64,000 bases of DNA, from contig DAIODP010000001.1 of the NCBI GenBank assembly GCA_036746695.1, forward strand, positions 1,488,001 to 1,552,000, in the 5' to 3' direction. Position numbers and translations under genes: made by a program. Origin of the DNA: UBA3006 sp036746695 (lineage in GTDB: Bacteria; Actinomycetota; Acidimicrobiia; Acidimicrobiales; Ilumatobacteraceae). Each line of letters starts with the position of its first letter. Position 1 is the stretch's first letter. This document shows positions 41,382-50,357 of this stretch, one piece after another. Below the pieces are notes generated by a model. The model searched no databases, was not told the DNA's origin, and worked only from the letters and a program-made list of their open reading frames with translations.

Positions 41382-42527
41382 GTGCCGTTGCCAACTGCTA
41401 CACCCTCATTAAGCGAATTACGCGCTGCTGCCGAGGCCAACGTGCCCCAGATGGTGGAAACGCTGGAGCAGTTTGTCAATATCGAATCGCCTTCTCATGA
41501 AGTGGAACTGCTGACTGCCAGCGCGCACTTCCTGGCCGATTTAATGACGCGACTTTTGGGAACACCCCCGGTAATTATCGAGTCGAGCGAAGGCCCGCAT
41601 GTGCATTGGAAGGGTGGCGAAAACGCAAAGGTGTTGATCGTTGGCCATCACGACACCGTGTTTCCTGTGGGAACTGTTGCCAACCGAAAGTTTTCGCGCG
41701 AGGGCGACATTGTGCGTGGCCCAGGCATATTCGACATGAAGGCCGGGATTGTGCAAGCAATTTATGGTTTGTCGCACATTCGGGAAGTGTCGCAAGTGGA
41801 AATCTTGATTACGTCTGATGAGGAAGTTGGTTCGTACACGTCGCGTGCGTTGATTGAAGAGCGTGCGAAGGTATGTGGTGCCGTGCTTGTGCTGGAGCCA
41901 AGCGGCAACGGTGACGCGCTGAAGATTGCGCGCAAGGGTGTTGGCACTTTTCTTGTTGATATTGCAGGCCGTGCATCGCACGCGGGGTTGGAACCCGAAA
42001 AGGGAATTAATGCGTTGATCGAGTTGGCGCATCAGGTGCAGGCGATTGCTGCAATTGCGAAGCCAGAAGTTGGAACAACCGTGACACCAACGGTTGCTAC
42101 TGCTGGCACCACGGAAAACGTTGTGCCTGCGCAGGCGCGAATCACTGTTGACGTGCGTGTAAATGAAGTGAGCGAAAAAGTCAGGGTGGAAGCGGCGTTG
42201 GCTGCATTGACGCCAAATGTGCCTGGTGCGAAAATTACTGTCAGTGGTTCGATCAATCGGCCGCCAATGCACGAGTCGGCTGCAACCGAGTTGTTTGCCG
42301 TTGCAAAGCGCCTTGCGGATGAAATGGGCATTGACAACCTGAAGGGCATTGCAGTTGGCGGCGGTTCCGATGGCAACTTCACGGCCGCGATTGGTGTGCC
42401 GACGCTGGATGGTTTTGGTGCGTGCGGTGGTGGTGCCCACGCCGACACCGAGCATGTGAAGGTTTCGAAGATGGCAGAGCGAGCTGCACTGCTTGCAGCC
42501 GTAACGCGCGAACTTATTACGCGTTAG
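41382..42527 (+). CDS. M20-family metallopeptidase (glutamate carboxypeptidase-like)
   Basis: 381 residues from GTG (a TTG two codons later has an AGAGGGG ribosome site and is an alternative). Zinc-peptidase landmarks: VLIVGHHDTVFPVG, GPGIFDMKAGIV, catalytic ITSDEEVGS, the dimerisation insert starting SHAGLEPEKGINALIE, and the last metal ligand in ADTEHV. It resembles carboxypeptidase G2-type enzymes that release C-terminal glutamate, but acetylornithine/succinyl-diaminopimelate deacylases are related. It lies back to back with convergent argG with no gap. Confidence 0.85.
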   Translation: MPLPTATPSLSELRAAAEANVPQMVETLEQFVNIESPSHEVELLTASAHFLADLMTRLLGTPPVIIESSEGPHVHWKGGENAKVLIVGHHDTVFPVGTVANRKFSREGDIVRGPGIFDMKAGIVQAIYGLSHIREVSQVEILITSDEEVGSYTSRALIEERAKVCGAVLVLEPSGNGDALKIARKGVGTFLVDIAGRASHAGLEPEKGINALIELAHQVQAIAAIAKPEVGTTVTPTVATAGTTENVVPAQARITVDVRVNEVSEKVRVEAALAALTPNVPGAKITVSGSINRPPMHESAATELFAVAKRLADEMGIDNLKGIAVGGGSDGNFTAAIGVPTLDGFGACGGGAHADTEHVKVSKMAERAALLAAVTRELITR

Positions 42528-43871
42528 TTACTCCAGTTCGAGCAAGCCGCCGCCGCCAAGCGTGCCGGCTGCGCGATATTCATCAATTTTGGAGCGTGTG
42601 TCTTGAATGTCGAGGTTGCGCATAGTGAGTTGGCCAATGCGGTCGAGCGGTCCGAATGCTGCGCCCTCCACGCGTTCCATGCTGAGGCGCTCGGGGGCAT
42701 AGGTGAGGTGCGGGCCGACGGTGTTGAGAATGCTGTAGTCGTCGCCGCGGCGCAACTGCACAGTGACTTCGCCAGAAACGAGTGAGCCAACCCAACGCAG
42801 TAGTGGCTCGCGCAGCATGAGTGCTTGTGGGTCGAACCAGCGGCCTTCGTATAGCAACCGGCCAAGACGACGGCCCATTTGGCGATAGTTCTCGATGGTG
42901 TTTTCGTTGTGGATTGCGGTGAGCAGGCGCTCGTAGGCAATGTGCAGCAGTGCAAGCCCAGGTGCTTCGTAGATGCCACGACTTTTTGCTTCGATGATGC
43001 GGTTTTCGATTTGGTCGCTCATGCCCAAACCGTGGCGGCCGCCAATGGCGTTGGCTTCATTAACCAAATCGGTGCGCGATGCAAACTCTTTGCCGTTGAG
43101 CGCAACTGGCCAGCCCTCGTGAAAGCGGATGGTGACGTCTTCGGTTTTGATTGCAACACTTGCGTCGTAGTGAGCCACGCCCATGATTGGTTTAACGATG
43201 TGCATGCTGGAAGAAAGTTCTTCAAGCGATTTTGCTTCGTGCGTTGCGCCCCAAATGTTGGCGTCGGTGGAGTACGCCTTCTCGGCAGAGTCGCGGTACG
43301 GCAGATTCTTTTTTGCGAGGAACGCGCTCATTTCGGCGCGGCCGCCCATTTCGCGAACGAAGTCGGCATCGAGCCATGGTTTGTAAATGCGCAGTTGCGG
43401 GTTGGCAAGCAGGCCGTAGCGATAGAAGCGCTCGATGTCGTTGCCCTTGTATGTGCTGCCGTCGCCCCAGATGTCGACGTTGTCTTGCTTCATTGCGCGA
43501 ACGAGCATGGTGCCAGTGACGGCGCGGCCAAGCGGGGTGGTGTTGAAATATGTTTTGCCGGCAGTGGTGATGTGGAACGCGCCGCACTGCAACGCAACAA
43601 GACCTTCGTCTACTAACTCGGATCGACAATCCACCAAACGTGCGCCTTGTGCGCCGTATTGCTTGGCTCGTGTTGGCACGCCATCAAGATCGGGTTCGTC
43701 GGGTTGCCCAAGGTTGGCGGTGTAGGCGTATGGCAGCGCGCCTTTTTCGTGCATCCATGCAACCGCTGCCGACGTGTCGAGACCGCCCGAAAATGCGATG
43801 CCTACGCGCTCGCCAACGGGAAGCGAGGAGAGCACTTTTGCTTGCGACGCGGCGGGGTTCGTTTCAGGCAT
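42528..43871 (-). CDS. argG: argininosuccinate synthase
   Basis: ATP-dependent ligation of citrulline and aspartate in arginine synthesis. The 447 residues match the long, E. coli-like ArgG. Landmarks are the PP-loop AFSGGLDTSAA near residue 27, PYAYTANLGQPDEPD, DIWGDGSTYKGNDIERFYRYG, and KPIMGVAHYDAS. The ATG at 43871 gives the family length and has TACCGT 6 nt upstream; the frame continuing to 44138 is spurious. No other arg genes are present in the window. Confidence 0.95.
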   Translation of the reverse strand: MPETNPAASQAKVLSSLPVGERVGIAFSGGLDTSAAVAWMHEKGALPYAYTANLGQPDEPDLDGVPTRAKQYGAQGARLVDCRSELVDEGLVALQCGAFHITTAGKTYFNTTPLGRAVTGTMLVRAMKQDNVDIWGDGSTYKGNDIERFYRYGLLANPQLRIYKPWLDADFVREMGGRAEMSAFLAKKNLPYRDSAEKAYSTDANIWGATHEAKSLEELSSSMHIVKPIMGVAHYDASVAIKTEDVTIRFHEGWPVALNGKEFASRTDLVNEANAIGGRHGLGMSDQIENRIIEAKSRGIYEAPGLALLHIAYERLLTAIHNENTIENYRQMGRRLGRLLYEGRWFDPQALMLREPLLRWVGSLVSGEVTVQLRRGDDYSILNTVGPHLTYAPERLSMERVEGAAFGPLDRIGQLTMRNLDIQDTRSKIDEYRAAGTLGGGGLLELE

Positions 43872-43877
43872 GCATCC

Positions 43878-43883
43878 ACGGTA
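43878..43883 (-). promoter_or_regulatory. -10 element of argG (TACCGT)
   Basis: Minus-strand TACCGT 6 nt before the argG ATG. Confidence 0.55.
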
Positions 43884-43912
43884 CCGAACTTGATGCGCTG
43901 AAGACGACTGCT

Positions 43913-44332
43913 TTACGCCTTGGTTTTTGTGCGTCCCGCAAACGATGCAATCGCGATGAGGGCGGCTGCAATAGCAACGACACATTCGATGAGTGCGATG
44001 CCGGGAGAGTTGTTGATATCGAAGACGGCGACGACACCGATGAGGGCTGCTGACGCAAGGCCGATGATGTGCGCCCAGCGAACGATACGAAACGTGGCCA
44101 CGATGCTGGCTGCCGGGCCGATGAACGGCAGGGCCCACACGAAGAACGGTGTGGGATTAGACACGGGGCCAATCCACCATGCGGGTTTGCCAACATTGCG
44201 CCCTGTGACGGCAACCACGATGAGCGCTGCGGCAACGAGCAGCCACGACAACACCATTGCGCGGCGCCAAGCAGGGCTAATTGCAACCGTGGGCTTGGCC
44301 TGCGGTGCGGGGAAGGCGGGGGGCGTCTGCAC
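43913..44332 (-). CDS. predicted four-helix membrane protein
   Basis: 139 residues from GTG; family not recognised. Four hydrophobic helices (about residues 25-43, 62-80, 85-103, 110-130) with few charged residues between them and a lysine-rich C-terminus. It lies 41 bp upstream of argG but argG has its own promoter. TACTCT lies 7 nt before the start. Confidence 0.65.
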   Translation of the reverse strand: MQTPPAFPAPQAKPTVAISPAWRRAMVLSWLLVAAALIVVAVTGRNVGKPAWWIGPVSNPTPFFVWALPFIGPAASIVATFRIVRWAHIIGLASAALIGVVAVFDINNSPGIALIECVVAIAAALIAIASFAGRTKTKA

Positions 44333-44339
44333 TACGTGA

Positions 44340-44345
44340 AGAGTA
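44340..44345 (-). promoter_or_regulatory. -10 element of the four-helix membrane protein gene (TACTCT)
   Basis: Minus-strand TACTCT 7 nt before the GTG at 44332. Confidence 0.5.
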
Positions 44346-44363
44346 CAACTCGGGGCTCGCAGT

Positions 44364-44369
44364 TAGCCT
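44364..44369 (+). promoter_or_regulatory. -10 element of the DPM1-like gene (TAGCCT)
   Basis: TAGCCT 8 nt before the ATG at 44378. Confidence 0.6.
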
Positions 44370-44377
44370 GATGAGGG

Positions 44378-45124
44378 ATGTCGGGCCCACGTTTTGAGAA
44401 GTTTTCCGTCTTTTTCCCCATGTGGAATGAAGAGGAATACCTGCAACGTGCGCTGAACGCCGCAACCGAGCTTGGCGACGAGTTGATCGCACAAAATACC
44501 GCCGCCGACTACGAGATGATCATTGTTAACGATGCTTCGACCGATGCAACGGCCAGGCTTGCCGACGAGGCAGCGGCTGCGAACTGCCGGGTTGTGGTGG
44601 TGCATCACCCTGTTAACCGCAAACTTGGCGGGTCGATCAAGTCTGGCTTTGCGGCCGCAACAGGCGACGTGGTGTTGTACACCGACGCCGACTTGCCATT
44701 CGATTTTCGTGAAGTGCACAAGGCAATGCGCCTGATGAATCAGTACGAAGCCGACATTGTTGCCGCGTACCGCTTCGACCGAACGGGCGAGGGTTATGTG
44801 CGCGTGGTGTATTCGTTCTTCTACAACTTGTTGGTGCGTGCGCTGTTTGGTTGCCGCTTTCGCGATGTCAACTTTGCGTTCAAGTTGGTTCGTCGCAGCG
44901 TGCTTCAAAAAGTGCAACTAACCAGCGAGGGTTCGTTCATCGATGCCGAACTGATGGTGAGTGCGCGCAAGTTGGGCATGAATGTTGTGCAATTTGGCGT
45001 TGACTACTTTCCTCGCACGCGTGGTGTGTCAACACTCAGTTCGCCTTCGGTCATTGTCAAGATTTTGAAAGAGGCATGGGCCTTGCGTTCACATCTGAAT
45101 GCACTTGCACCAAAAGGCAAATGA
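44378..45124 (+). CDS. DPM1-like family 2 glycosyltransferase
   Basis: 248 residues. FSVFFPMWNEEEYLQRAL and IIVNDASTDATARLADE form the nucleotide site. DVVLYTDADLPFDFREVHKAM carries the DxD metal motif and KLGGSIKSGF is typical of dolichol/polyprenyl-phosphate mannose or glucose synthases. The ending lacks the membrane helices of GtrB-type proteins. It probably transfers a sugar to a polyprenyl carrier. The stop overlaps the L,D-transpeptidase start (ATGA), implying a cell-envelope operon. Confidence 0.85.
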   Translation: MSGPRFEKFSVFFPMWNEEEYLQRALNAATELGDELIAQNTAADYEMIIVNDASTDATARLADEAAAANCRVVVVHHPVNRKLGGSIKSGFAAATGDVVLYTDADLPFDFREVHKAMRLMNQYEADIVAAYRFDRTGEGYVRVVYSFFYNLLVRALFGCRFRDVNFAFKLVRRSVLQKVQLTSEGSFIDAELMVSARKLGMNVVQFGVDYFPRTRGVSTLSSPSVIVKILKEAWALRSHLNALAPKGK

Positions 45125-46203
45125 ACGACAACACTCCATACAACGAATTTGATGAGTTTGACGACTTCGAGCCCGAAGATCGTGAACTGCATGATGAGTA
45201 CGGCGACTTTCATCAAAGCGCTTACGATCGCTGGCGCCCCGCACTCATTGCGTTTGCTGTGCTGCTTACCGTCATCGCCGTGGCGGTTGTCAGTAACGGC
45301 GACAACGACTCGAACATCGAGTTGTCGAACCCCGATGTTGTTGTGGAGAGCACCAATCTTCCATTAGTTACGGTGCCGCTTACTCGCACACTGAAGACGG
45401 GGATGAAAGGCGACGACGTGTTGCGTGTGCAGCAGCGCCTTGCCGCACTGGGTTTCGACCCGGGCCCGCAAGACGGAGAATTTGGACAGAACACGGTGCA
45501 AGCAGTGTGGGCATTCGAGAAATTAGTGATGGCCACGCCGCGAGACAGGGCAACGGGCACAGTGACGGCATCCACGTGGGCAATCATGCAATCCGACTTG
45601 CGCATTTCGCCACGACGCAAAGCCGACACGGCAACGCATGTTGAGGTGTATTTGCCAGAGCAGGTAATGATCGTGTTTAAGGACGGTGCGCCGTCGCTTA
45701 TTACTCACATGTCAAGTGGTTCGAATGAAAACTGGTGTGAAGAAGTGACGATCGACCCGGGCGAAGACGGCAACAACACCAATGCGCAAATCAAGTTGGG
45801 TATTTGTGGCGAGGCAATCACGCCTCCAGGCATTTTCTATTTCTATAACCGTCGTGTTGGCATGCGCGAATCCAAGTTGGGAACGATGTACAACCCCGTG
45901 TATTTCAATTACAACATTGCTATTCACGGCGCCATCCTGGTTCCGCTCAAGCCAGCGTCGCACGGTTGCATTCGCATACCTATGTCGGTTGCGCGTTACT
46001 TCCCGGCCCTCGTTGCCTACGGCGATCGCATTTATGTATTTGATGGCATCAAAGAACCAGAGGAATATGGCTCGCCGGTGCCGCCGTTTGATAAGCCAGA
46101 CCCTAACTATGTGCCAACGACAACCATCCCGCCTGGTGGCACGACTACGGTGAAACCGGCGGGCACAACAACGGTTGTTGCGCCGACCACAACCATTCCA
46201 TAA
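45121..46203 (+). CDS. L,D-transpeptidase with peptidoglycan-binding domain
   Basis: 360 residues. An acidic cytoplasmic N-terminus (~40 residues) precedes one membrane helix (PALIAFAVLLTVIAVAVV). A PG-binding module follows (LKTGMKGDDVLRVQQRLAALGF), then a YkuD catalytic domain with FYFYNRRVG, YNIAIHGAI and the active-site SHGCIRIP (Cys nucleophile), and a Thr/Pro-rich tail. It would form 3-3 cross-links or attach proteins in the cell wall. Co-translated with the upstream transferase. Confidence 0.9.
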   Translation: MNDNTPYNEFDEFDDFEPEDRELHDEYGDFHQSAYDRWRPALIAFAVLLTVIAVAVVSNGDNDSNIELSNPDVVVESTNLPLVTVPLTRTLKTGMKGDDVLRVQQRLAALGFDPGPQDGEFGQNTVQAVWAFEKLVMATPRDRATGTVTASTWAIMQSDLRISPRRKADTATHVEVYLPEQVMIVFKDGAPSLITHMSSGSNENWCEEVTIDPGEDGNNTNAQIKLGICGEAITPPGIFYFYNRRVGMRESKLGTMYNPVYFNYNIAIHGAILVPLKPASHGCIRIPMSVARYFPALVAYGDRIYVFDGIKEPEEYGSPVPPFDKPDPNYVPTTTIPPGGTTTVKPAGTTTVVAPTTTIP

Positions 46204-46222
46204 CAAGATCGGAATCATCCCA

Positions 46223-47131
46223 ATGAGCGAGCGCGTGCAGTACGACGAGTTTTCTATGTTTGGCGAAAACATTTCGGAGTACTCCATTGATGCATCGCCT
46301 ACGCCCGTAGTGAAGCGCGTCGAAGCGAAGTTGTCGGATGGCCGAACAATGAGCGCGTTGCAGTGGGGTACAGGCGAGCCAAGCATGGTGTTGGTACATG
46401 GAAGTGCACAAAATGCGCACACGTGGGACACCGTTGCGTTGTCGCTTGGCGGTTCGCTGATTGCGGTGGATTTACCGGGGCACGGGCATTCCAGTTGGCG
46501 TGATGATGCCACCTACCCGCCCGCGATTTTGGCCGCCGACTTGGCCCAGTTGGTGCAGCAACTTGCGCCAAACGCGCGAGCCATTGTTGGTATGTCGCTT
46601 GGCGGCCTCACATGCCTCACGCTTGCCAGTACGCACCCGCACTTAGTGCGTCATCTTGTGCTTGTTGACATCACTCCAGGCGTGACATCGAAAAAGGCAA
46701 AAGCGGTGCTCGACTTTATTAACGGGCCGCAAAGCTTCCCAAGTTTCGACGAGTTGTTGACGCGCACGAAGGAACACAACCCAACCCGATCTGAAAGCAG
46801 TTTGCGCCGGGGAATCTTGCACAATGCTCGGCAACTTGACGACTTGTCGTGGGCGTGGCGTTACGACCGTCGCGGTCATTCCAGCAACGAACAGAGCGAC
46901 ACGCCGCATGGAAACCCACCCACTTCGCCGCTGTGGGACGTTGTCTCGGCATTGCACTGCCCATTGTTGATGGTGCGCGGCGGAACTTCTCCCGTGGTGG
47001 ACGACGAGGACATTAACGAGTTGAAGAAACGCAACCCGGCGGCAGAAGTTGTGGTTGTGGAAGGCGCTGGACACAGCGTGCAGGGCGACAGGCCAATAGA
47101 GATGGCCGGGCTGCTGCGCCGCTTCGTATAG
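46223..47131 (+). CDS. alpha/beta-hydrolase fold protein
   Basis: 302 residues. After a ~50-residue N-terminal extension come VLVHGSAQNAHTW (oxyanion region), VDLPGHGHSSW, the nucleophile elbow GMSLGG, and late Asp and His positions (VRGGTSPVVDDED, VEGAGHSVQGDRP). Substrate unknown. Located 19 bp after the L,D-transpeptidase and probably in the same transcript; the frame upstream of ATG 46223 is not conserved. Confidence 0.82.
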   Translation: MSERVQYDEFSMFGENISEYSIDASPTPVVKRVEAKLSDGRTMSALQWGTGEPSMVLVHGSAQNAHTWDTVALSLGGSLIAVDLPGHGHSSWRDDATYPPAILAADLAQLVQQLAPNARAIVGMSLGGLTCLTLASTHPHLVRHLVLVDITPGVTSKKAKAVLDFINGPQSFPSFDELLTRTKEHNPTRSESSLRRGILHNARQLDDLSWAWRYDRRGHSSNEQSDTPHGNPPTSPLWDVVSALHCPLLMVRGGTSPVVDDEDINELKKRNPAAEVVVVEGAGHSVQGDRPIEMAGLLRRFV

Positions 47132-47147
47132 GGCGTTACCGCCCAAT

Positions 47148-47153
47148 TAGCCT
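47148..47153 (+). promoter_or_regulatory. -10 element of the second tetR (TAGCCT)
   Basis: TAGCCTGAATAT directly precedes the ATG at 47160 (6 nt spacing), the same string as at gltX. Confidence 0.6.
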
Positions 47154-47159
47154 GAATAT

Positions 47160-47801
47160 ATGGTCAAGTTGGAAGTAGGCAAGAAGCTCGGTCGGCCTTG
47201 TGCTGTCGATGCTGGCGAGACGCGTAAGCGCCTGCTTGCCGAAGCCCGCCGCTCGTTTGCAACCGTTGGGTTTGAAGCAACCACCAATCGTTCGATTGCC
47301 GCAGCCGTGGGCATCACCACTGGCGCCATCTATCACTACTTTCCTTCGAAGATTGATCTGTATGTTGCGGCCTTCGCAGAAGTGCAGGATTTGGTGCACG
47401 ATGCATTTGAAACCGCTGCTGCAAAACACGAAACCTTTGCCGCCAAGTTTTCGGCAATTCTTGATGCCATTGCCGAACTGGGTGCGAAAGACCCATCGCT
47501 TGCAAGTTTCGTAGTCGGTGTTTCCTCCGAGGCGCAGCGTCACCCCGATTTGTCTGATGCGATGAAGTCGTTGCGGTTTGCGCGCTCGGCGTTTTTGCAC
47601 AAGATGTGCACGGATGCAGTTGAGCGCGGCGAGATCGTGGAAGGCATTGACGCAACAGTGCTGCACGACCTCATCAACGTGGTGATGTCGGGTTTGTCAA
47701 GGTTCTCCACCGTGGTCAACGACCAACAACGAGGCTTGGCGGTTATTGCTGGCTTGAAGCGGATTGTTGCCGGGGCCGCTGTGCCCGCCACTGCACGCTA
47801 A
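47160..47801 (+). CDS. TetR-family transcriptional regulator
   Basis: 213 residues. The DNA-binding part is TRKRLLAEARRSFATVGFEATTNRSIAAAVGITTGAIYHYFPSKIDLY, a canonical TetR helix-turn-helix. The C-terminal domain includes SDAMKSLRFARSAFLHKMCTDAVERGEIV. Target genes are unknown; it is convergent with the rarD-like transporter gene and overlaps its 3' end by 59 bp. Confidence 0.88.
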   Translation: MVKLEVGKKLGRPCAVDAGETRKRLLAEARRSFATVGFEATTNRSIAAAVGITTGAIYHYFPSKIDLYVAAFAEVQDLVHDAFETAAAKHETFAAKFSAILDAIAELGAKDPSLASFVVGVSSEAQRHPDLSDAMKSLRFARSAFLHKMCTDAVERGEIVEGIDATVLHDLINVVMSGLSRFSTVVNDQQRGLAVIAGLKRIVAGAAVPATAR

Positions 47802-48699
47802 ACAAGTCGTACAACACCACGGCGAGGCAAATCCAAATCAGAACGAAGCCAGACAGTTTTGCCTTCGTTACTTCTTCGTTGAATAACAGCCAGCCAAGAA
47901 GGAAGTTGGTGGTTGGTACGACGTACTGCATTGGCCCGATGATGGTGAGCGGGGTGCGTTGCGAGGCACCAGCAAACATGAGCAGCGGCACGGCCGTGAT
48001 GACGCCGGTGAACAACACAAGCACAATTGACAATGCGCCTGCAGTGGTGGGCACGCTGCCAGCGCCAGACCACGTGTAGGCAACAAACAGCGCGGCAGGA
48101 ACAAACAGCAACAGCACTTCGGCTGTGAGGCTTTCGAGCGGCGGCAGGGAAATTTGCTTCTTCAAATATCCGTACGTTGTCCAGGACGATGCAATGACGA
48201 GGGCAATCCATGGCACGCGGCCGTAGGCAATGGTGAGCACCGCAATACCGCTGACTGCGAAGCCAACCGCGATGCGTTGGCGCGTGCTTAGTTTTTCGCG
48301 CAGTACAAAGACGCCAACAACAATGGTGAATACGGGCGCAATGAAATAGCCGAGCGCTACTTCCAGAACGTGTTTGTTGACGACTGCCCACACGTATGTC
48401 GTCCAGTTGATGGTGAGCAACACGCTTGCGAGGCCAATGCGGGCAACGAGGCGAGTGTTGCGAAGTGTTTGCAGCAGCGGGAAGAAGCGCCGAGTGGCCA
48501 GCATGGCTGCAACGAGAATGATGGCGGAGGTGACAATGCGCCAACCGATGAGTTCGAACGCGTCAAATTCTTTGAGTGCTTTCCAATACAACGTGAGTAG
48601 GCCCCAAATGAAGTAGGCCGAAAAACCAAGCGTGACACCAACACGAAAGCGAGCATTGTCGGCGTCGGTGCGCGACGCATCGCTTGGTGTTGTACTCAT
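47743..48699 (-). CDS. rarD: RarD/EamA-family transporter
   Basis: 318-residue membrane protein with ten predicted helices in the duplicated EamA arrangement. RarD-specific stretches are GVTLGFSAYFIWGLLTLYWKALKEFDAFELIGWRI, LLTINWTTYVWAVVNKHVLEVALGYFI and LTIIGPMQYVVPTTNFLLGWLLFNE. Function in the family is metabolite export, with chloramphenicol sensitivity as the historical phenotype. The ATG at 48699 begins the conserved part; the longer frame to 48720 approaches the pgi promoter. Confidence 0.87.
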   Translation of the reverse strand: MSTTPSDASRTDADNARFRVGVTLGFSAYFIWGLLTLYWKALKEFDAFELIGWRIVTSAIILVAAMLATRRFFPLLQTLRNTRLVARIGLASVLLTINWTTYVWAVVNKHVLEVALGYFIAPVFTIVVGVFVLREKLSTRQRIAVGFAVSGIAVLTIAYGRVPWIALVIASSWTTYGYLKKQISLPPLESLTAEVLLLFVPAALFVAYTWSGAGSVPTTAGALSIVLVLFTGVITAVPLLMFAGASQRTPLTIIGPMQYVVPTTNFLLGWLLFNEEVTKAKLSGFVLIWICLAVVLYDLFSVQWRAQRPRQQSASSQQ

Positions 48700-48739
48700 T
48701 GTGTAATCACAACGGTTCACGCTACTTGCCGTGTGCCGA

Positions 48740-48745
48740 TAGCCT
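48740..48745 (+). promoter_or_regulatory. -10 element of pgi (TAGCCT)
   Basis: TAGCCT 7 nt before the GTG at 48753. Confidence 0.6.
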
Positions 48746-48752
48746 GAAACAA

Positions 48753-50339
48753 GTGGATATCACCACCTCGACCCCGTGGAAGCAAGTGCTTTCGCTCGCG
48801 GCATCTAGCCAACAGCACACCCTTGCTCAGATGTTTGCCGCCGACACTAAGCGCGCAAGCACAATGACGATGCAGGCAAATGTTGGCGCACAATCGTTGC
48901 TTGTAGATGTTTCGAAGCAGAACATTTCGTCCGAAATACTGAGCGCACTCCTTGATGTTGTGCGCGAGGCGGGCGTGGATCAACGACGCGACGCAATGTT
49001 TAGTGGCGCAATAGTGAACAACACCGAGCAGCAGCCTGCTTTGCATATTGCATTGCGCTCGAAGGCAACCTCAGACGTATCGGCGGCGGTTGCAGCCGAG
49101 CGAAAGAAGATGACCGAGTTTGCAAACGGCGTGCGCAACGGCACGATTTGTGGTGCAACCGGCAAAACATTTACGCATGTTGTCAACGTGGGCATTGGCG
49201 GAAGCGACTTGGGGCCGCGTTTGGTGTGGGAAGCGCTGAGCCCAGTAGTGAAAGCCAGCTTGCAGTGTCGTTTCGTATCCAACATCGACCCGCTCGGTGT
49301 GCAAGAGACGCTGCAGGGCCTAGATGCCGAGCGCACGTTGGTAGTGATGTGCTCTAAAACTTTTTCGACTAGCGAAACACTCGCTAACAGCCGCGCGATT
49401 GCCGCATGGTTGGAGAGCGCGTTGGGTGCCGATGCGGTTGCTCAGCATTGCGTGGTAGTTGCAGTGGACGCGCAGAAGGCGCGCGCGCAGAACATCGCGT
49501 TTGCTCACTCGTTTGCAATGTGGCAGTGGGTTGGTGGGCGGTATTCGGTTTCTTCGGCCGTCAATTTGTGCAACGTGGTTGCCTTCGGGCCCGAAGTGCA
49601 CGACCAAATGTTGGACGGCATGCGTGCCATCGACGAGCATTTCGTATCTGCGCCGTTGCAACAAAACATCCCAATGGTGTTGGGAGCCATTGGTATTTGG
49701 AACAGGTCGGTGCTTGGCCGCGCAACGCATGCTCTCATCTCGTACTCCGACGCGCTGGCTTCGTTTGCGCCGTACGTTCAGCAACTAGAGATGGAAAGTA
49801 ACGGCAAGCGAGTGCGCACAGACGGCACCCCCGTTTCGGTTGAAACTGCTCCGGTCATTTGGGGTGGCGTGGGCACAAACTCGCAGCACGCCTACATGCA
49901 GTTGCTACATCAGGGAACCTCCGTGATCCCTGTGGATTTCATTGGTTTTGCCAAAGTGCTTGCGCAGGGATCGGAAGAACACGACGCGTTGGTTGCAAAT
50001 ATGTTGGCGCAGTCGCAAGCACTTGCATTCGGGCGCGCAGCAGATGGCGCGGATGCGGCTTTGTCCGACCATCGTGCAATGCCAGGTAACCGCCCAAGCA
50101 CAACCATCATTGCCAGCCAACTGTCGGCTGCAACCCTTGGGGCACTGATTGCCCTCTACGAACACAGCACGTTTGTGCAGGGCTGTATTTGGGATATCAA
50201 CTCGTTCGATCAGTGGGGTGTGGAGCACGGCAAACAACTTGCCGCAACGGTGGCTGCAGATATTGCCGAAGGTACGGCAAGTGCCAGCCACGATTCTTCA
50301 ACAAAATCGCTGCTTGATTGGTACTTGAAGCACCGTTAA
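48753..50339 (+). CDS. pgi: glucose-6-phosphate isomerase
   Basis: 528 residues; interconverts glucose-6-phosphate and fructose-6-phosphate. Landmarks: VNVGIGGSDLGPRLVWEAL, SKTFSTSETLANSRAIAAW (phosphate binding), GGRYSVSSAVN, VIWGGVGTNSQHAYMQLLHQG with the catalytic histidine, and the signature FDQWGVEHGKQLA. The GTG at 48753 is preferred over the longer frame to 48684 because of the TAGCCT hexamer and family length. Confidence 0.95.
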   Translation: MDITTSTPWKQVLSLAASSQQHTLAQMFAADTKRASTMTMQANVGAQSLLVDVSKQNISSEILSALLDVVREAGVDQRRDAMFSGAIVNNTEQQPALHIALRSKATSDVSAAVAAERKKMTEFANGVRNGTICGATGKTFTHVVNVGIGGSDLGPRLVWEALSPVVKASLQCRFVSNIDPLGVQETLQGLDAERTLVVMCSKTFSTSETLANSRAIAAWLESALGADAVAQHCVVVAVDAQKARAQNIAFAHSFAMWQWVGGRYSVSSAVNLCNVVAFGPEVHDQMLDGMRAIDEHFVSAPLQQNIPMVLGAIGIWNRSVLGRATHALISYSDALASFAPYVQQLEMESNGKRVRTDGTPVSVETAPVIWGGVGTNSQHAYMQLLHQGTSVIPVDFIGFAKVLAQGSEEHDALVANMLAQSQALAFGRAADGADAALSDHRAMPGNRPSTTIIASQLSAATLGALIALYEHSTFVQGCIWDINSFDQWGVEHGKQLAATVAADIAEGTASASHDSSTKSLLDWYLKHR

Positions 50340-50345
50340 GCCACG

Positions 50346-50351
50346 TAGTCT
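50346..50351 (+). promoter_or_regulatory. -10 element of pafB (TAGTCT)
   Basis: TAGTCT 6 nt before the GTG at 50358. Confidence 0.5.
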
Positions 50352-50357
50352 TTCGGC

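Noticed and set aside
42879..43616. 245-codon open frame on the plus strand
   Set aside because: Antisense to argG, whose motifs are complete.
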